From positions 620,001 to 684,000 of the forward strand of contig JAPVLO010000620.1 of NCBI GenBank assembly GCA_027257055.1: a stretch of 64,000 nt of DNA, in the 5' to 3' direction. Shown here piece after piece: positions 39,111 to 64,000 of the stretch. How positions within the stretch are numbered: the stretch's first letter is position 1; each line of letters opens with the position of its first letter. Origin of the DNA: Cephalopachus bancanus. Lineage: Eukaryota > Chordata > Mammalia > Primates > Tarsiidae. Below the pieces are notes generated by a model, which was given only the letters and a program-made list of their open reading frames with translations, was not told where the DNA came from and searched no databases. Made by a program: the position numbers and the translations under genes.

Positions 39111-39812
39111 CCCATATCCTTGGCCAATAATAAAACTTCCTACTAATAACTCTACTCTCCTATGAACAGATGTAATAACCTAGTAGTTTGGCAGCCTAGT
39201 AATTTATAGCTGCGGTCTACCCTCACAGAAGGAAACATTAACTGGAGACATACAAGCATTTTCCTCTTCTACCCTTTATCTCAAGCACATGTGAATGGAT
39301 ACACCATTTATTAGAGGACCTTCCTGACTTTGGGACTACTTGGATTAGAAAGATGATCTCTTAACTTTTCCAACTCTGTCATTCCGTTTTTGCCAAAGTG
39401 ACAAGATGGTACATGTTTTAGGGAGGATGATTGCTCAGCTTTTGATTCCTGGAGCTGAACTTGTAGCCCTGACTTATTTTTTCGCCCCCTGGTCTTCCTT
39501 TTCCTTCCTCGCTGCTAGTGGTCAGGGCCGGGGAGTAAACGATTGTCTTCTTTACAACCTGTTAAAAGTCATGTACTCAGCATCTTTCGCGGGGAGAAAC
39601 TGTGTGCTGATGACAACGTTTCCGGAGTCTGTTTTCTGGATTACTAAGGAGTATGAGTGTGTTTGAGGGGCGGACTTAGGTTTTGCGGAGCTTGAAGCCC
39701 ACACGATTTGGAGGACACGATCAAGAAAACAATTCACACATCCCGTTGGAAAGCTTAATAAAAACGATATGATTTCGTGAACACGCAGAGTGAGGGACCT
39801 TGAAGTGCAAGC
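39111..39812. other. SOS2: Upstream flank of SOS2
   Basis: No named repeat. CpGs become more frequent after 39480, before the Alu that borders the CpG island. Confidence 0.5.
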
Positions 39813-40095
39813 TTGGCCGGGCGCGGTGGCTCACGCCTGTCATCCTAGCACTTTGGGAGGCGGAGGCGAGAGGATTGCCCAAGTCCAGAGGTTAGAGACC
39901 AGCTTGGGAAAATGGCGAGACCTTGTCTCTACAGTAAAGCAAAAAACCAGCCGGGCGTGGTGGCGCGTGCCTGCAGTTCCAGCTGCTCGGAAGGCTGAGG
40001 CGGAAGGATCGCCGGAGCCGGCAGGTCGAGGCTGCCGTGACCGTGAGCGCGCACTCCAGCCCCGGCGACGGAGTGACACTCCCACGCAAAAAAAG
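39813..40095 (+). mobile_element. Alu at the edge of the SOS2 CpG island
   Basis: GGCCGGGCGCGGTGGCTCAC start; unusually many CpGs retained for its type, which fits protection from methylation beside an active promoter. Confidence 0.92.
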
Positions 40096-40716
40096 AGTTC
40101 AGGCTTGATCAGTGTCCTTGTCATCCGCCTTCTCTGGCCCCAGCCGTGTGCTGAGGGCTGCCCACGCCTCCCCCCTCCGTCCCAGTTAGTAGCCACGCAA
40201 CATGCACATGCCAGGCGCCGCAGCTACATGGAGACGCGTGGACACCCAGAAGCCACGTGGGGCCCCCGCGCGCTCCGTCGCGGCCCGCCCGAGCGCCCCT
40301 TTGGCCCCACGTCCCACGACGGCACTCGGGCGCGGCCCCGCGCCAGGACGGGCCGGGGTGCCGAGACGAGGCAGCCGGGCGCGAGGGTCTGCGGGGGCAG
40401 ACCCGCGCCGCCCGGCAGGGGCGGACCCGGCCGCCGCGCTCCCGGCTCCGGGCTCCCGCGCCCGCGCCGGGCCGCCGCCTCCGCCCGCTCCGCGCATGCT
40501 CCGTGCGGAGCGCCTGCGAGCCGGGATCCCGAGCGCCGCGCGGAGGGGGCGGGCCGAGCCGCGCCTGCTGGGACCCGAGCTCGCGGCGGCCCCGCGCGCC
40601 CTGCGCGGCGGCTGGAGGGCGGCGGCGGCGGCACTGCGCGCCCGCTCGCTCCGGGGCCCTCGGCAGCGACTCGGCGGGCCGGGCGGCGGCGTCGGCTGGG
40701 AGCGCGCGGAGGAGGC

Positions 40717-40770
40717 ATGAGGCGCCCGGCGGCCGCCGCCGCCGCCGCGCCCCGCCCGCCGCGGCCGTAG
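40717..40770 (+). promoter_or_regulatory. Possible upstream ORF in the SOS2 5' leader
   Basis: ATG at 40717 opens a 17-codon frame reading MRRPAAAAAAAPRPPRP and stopping at 40768-40770, about 246 bases before the SOS2 ATG. It has G at -3. If transcription starts upstream of it, it could dampen SOS2 translation. The alanine run comes from a GCC repeat. The leader extent is not known. Confidence 0.35.
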
Positions 40771-41016
40771 CGGGCGCGGGGCGGGCGCCGGGCCCGCGGG
40801 CCCCGCCGGCCGCCGACCCGGACAAAGGCCGGGAGGCGCCGCCCGGGCCGAGGAAGCCGCGGCCCGGCCCCGCCCGCCGCCGCCGCCGGCGCCGCCCCCC
40901 GCCGCCTCGGCCGCCGCCCCGGCCCGGGCGGGAGGCGGCCCGCGCTCGCCCCGCCCGTCAGGCCCGGCCCGGCCCGCGGGCTGCCCCGAGGCGGAGGCGC
41001 TGCTGCCGGCGGGGCC

Positions 41017-63468
<22,452 letters not shown>

Positions 63469-63673
63469 TAAGTCACTGAATCACTGCACAAATTAGTTTT
63501 TTTTTTTGTCAAATCTATATAATTCTAAATTATTGTGGAGACTAAAACCATTGAAATTATGTGTGATATGTATGATCAGTTCATTTTTTACAAAGACATC
63601 AAGGTAATTTATTGAGGAAAGGAAAGTTTTTCAGAAAAAAAAGTGTTAGAATTACTGGACAAACTTATGAGGG

Positions 63674-63860
63674 AGACCTCATCTCCACAATATATCAAAA
63701 AATTAGCCGGGCATGGTAGCGCGTGCCTGTAGTTCTGGCTACTTGAAAGGCTGAGATGAAAGGATTACCGGAGCCCAGCAGGTCGAGGCTGCGGTGGCCA
63801 GGACCGTGCCACTGCACTCCAGTCTGGCCGACAGAGTGAGACTCCAACTCAAAAAAAAGA
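63674..63860 (+). mobile_element. Alu, 5' truncated, in SOS2 intron 2
   Basis: Starts at GAGACCTCATCTCCACAATA and runs through the right arm to CTCCAACTC and an A tail. Confidence 0.92.
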
Positions 63861-63889
63861 AATCTACTAATAGCTAGTAAGCACAAGAA

Positions 63890-64000
63890 AAGGTACTGAA
63901 TTTCATCATACATCATCAAAGAAATAGAAATTAAAACCCCAATGAGATACTATTTTATACCCACTGAAAAGAATAAAACTAGACTGGTTACACCAAATAT
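63890..64000 (+). mobile_element. L1 fragment, sense, running off the window
   Basis: AATTAAAACCCCAATGAGAT and ATACTATTTTATACCCACTG are the coding-strand counterpart of L1 ORF2 downstream sequence; the element continues past the window end. Confidence 0.7.

Overview
This window is nuclear DNA from a primate. It carries parts of two neighbouring genes on the + strand, both recognisable from exon translations with consensus splice sites. Positions 1-27367 hold the 3' half of L2HGDH (mitochondrial L-2-hydroxyglutarate dehydrogenase). Four coding exons lie at 11973-12140, 13374-13531, 14601-14732 and 27172-27367 and encode the last 217 residues of the protein; the earlier exons lie upstream of the window. 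Positions 40000-64000 hold the start of SOS2 (Ras guanine-nucleotide exchange factor): a CpG island, exon 1 with the start codon at 41017, a 22.2 kb first intron, exon 2 at 63319-63444 and the start of intron 2. The genes are head to tail, with about 13.6 kb between the L2HGDH stop and the SOS2 ATG. They belong to unrelated pathways (2-hydroxyglutarate repair; receptor-tyrosine-kinase to Ras signalling) and appear to be neighbours only by position.

The rest is introns and intergenic DNA packed with retroelements. I count about 84 Alu copies or fragments, roughly one per 760 bases. Many belong to a subfamily unlike the usual anthropoid AluS/AluY and unlike lemur/galago types. Its marks are a GGCTCAGCCTGTAATCCCGC head, a missing stretch before GCGAGACCTCATC, a TACAATAAATCAAAAAATC linker, a GTGGCCGGGAGCGGCCAC block in the right arm, and a GAGACTCCAACTC end. 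Several copies are nearly identical with clear target-site duplications, so the subfamily was active recently. With the residue differences from human in both genes, a tarsier or another haplorhine outside the monkeys and apes fits best; this is an inference.

Layout: 1-724 Alus; 1513-1740 MER5A; 1765-2437 MLT1-like LTR with an Alu inside; 3361-5484 processed ATP5F1A (ATP synthase alpha) pseudogene split by a young Alu; 5490-9285 old antisense ERVL-type retroviral remnant broken by Alus and an L1; 11973-27367 L2HGDH exons and Alu-rich introns; 27368-40000 3' flank and intergenic repeats; 40000-41460 SOS2 CpG island and exon 1; 42872-44797 a locally rearranged block (343-base direct duplication plus an inverted repeat); 45920-46560 processed RPL15 pseudogene; 52530-61700 antisense L1 sequence repeatedly interrupted by Alus; 61828-62165 MER2/Tigger; 63319-63444 SOS2 exon 2.

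I found no RNA gene, CRISPR array or new protein-coding system. The most interesting signals concern genome dynamics: a young Alu subfamily whose box B has become a tRNA T-arm-like stem-loop, a template-switch-like duplication pasted inside an Alu, and stacked Alu arms.
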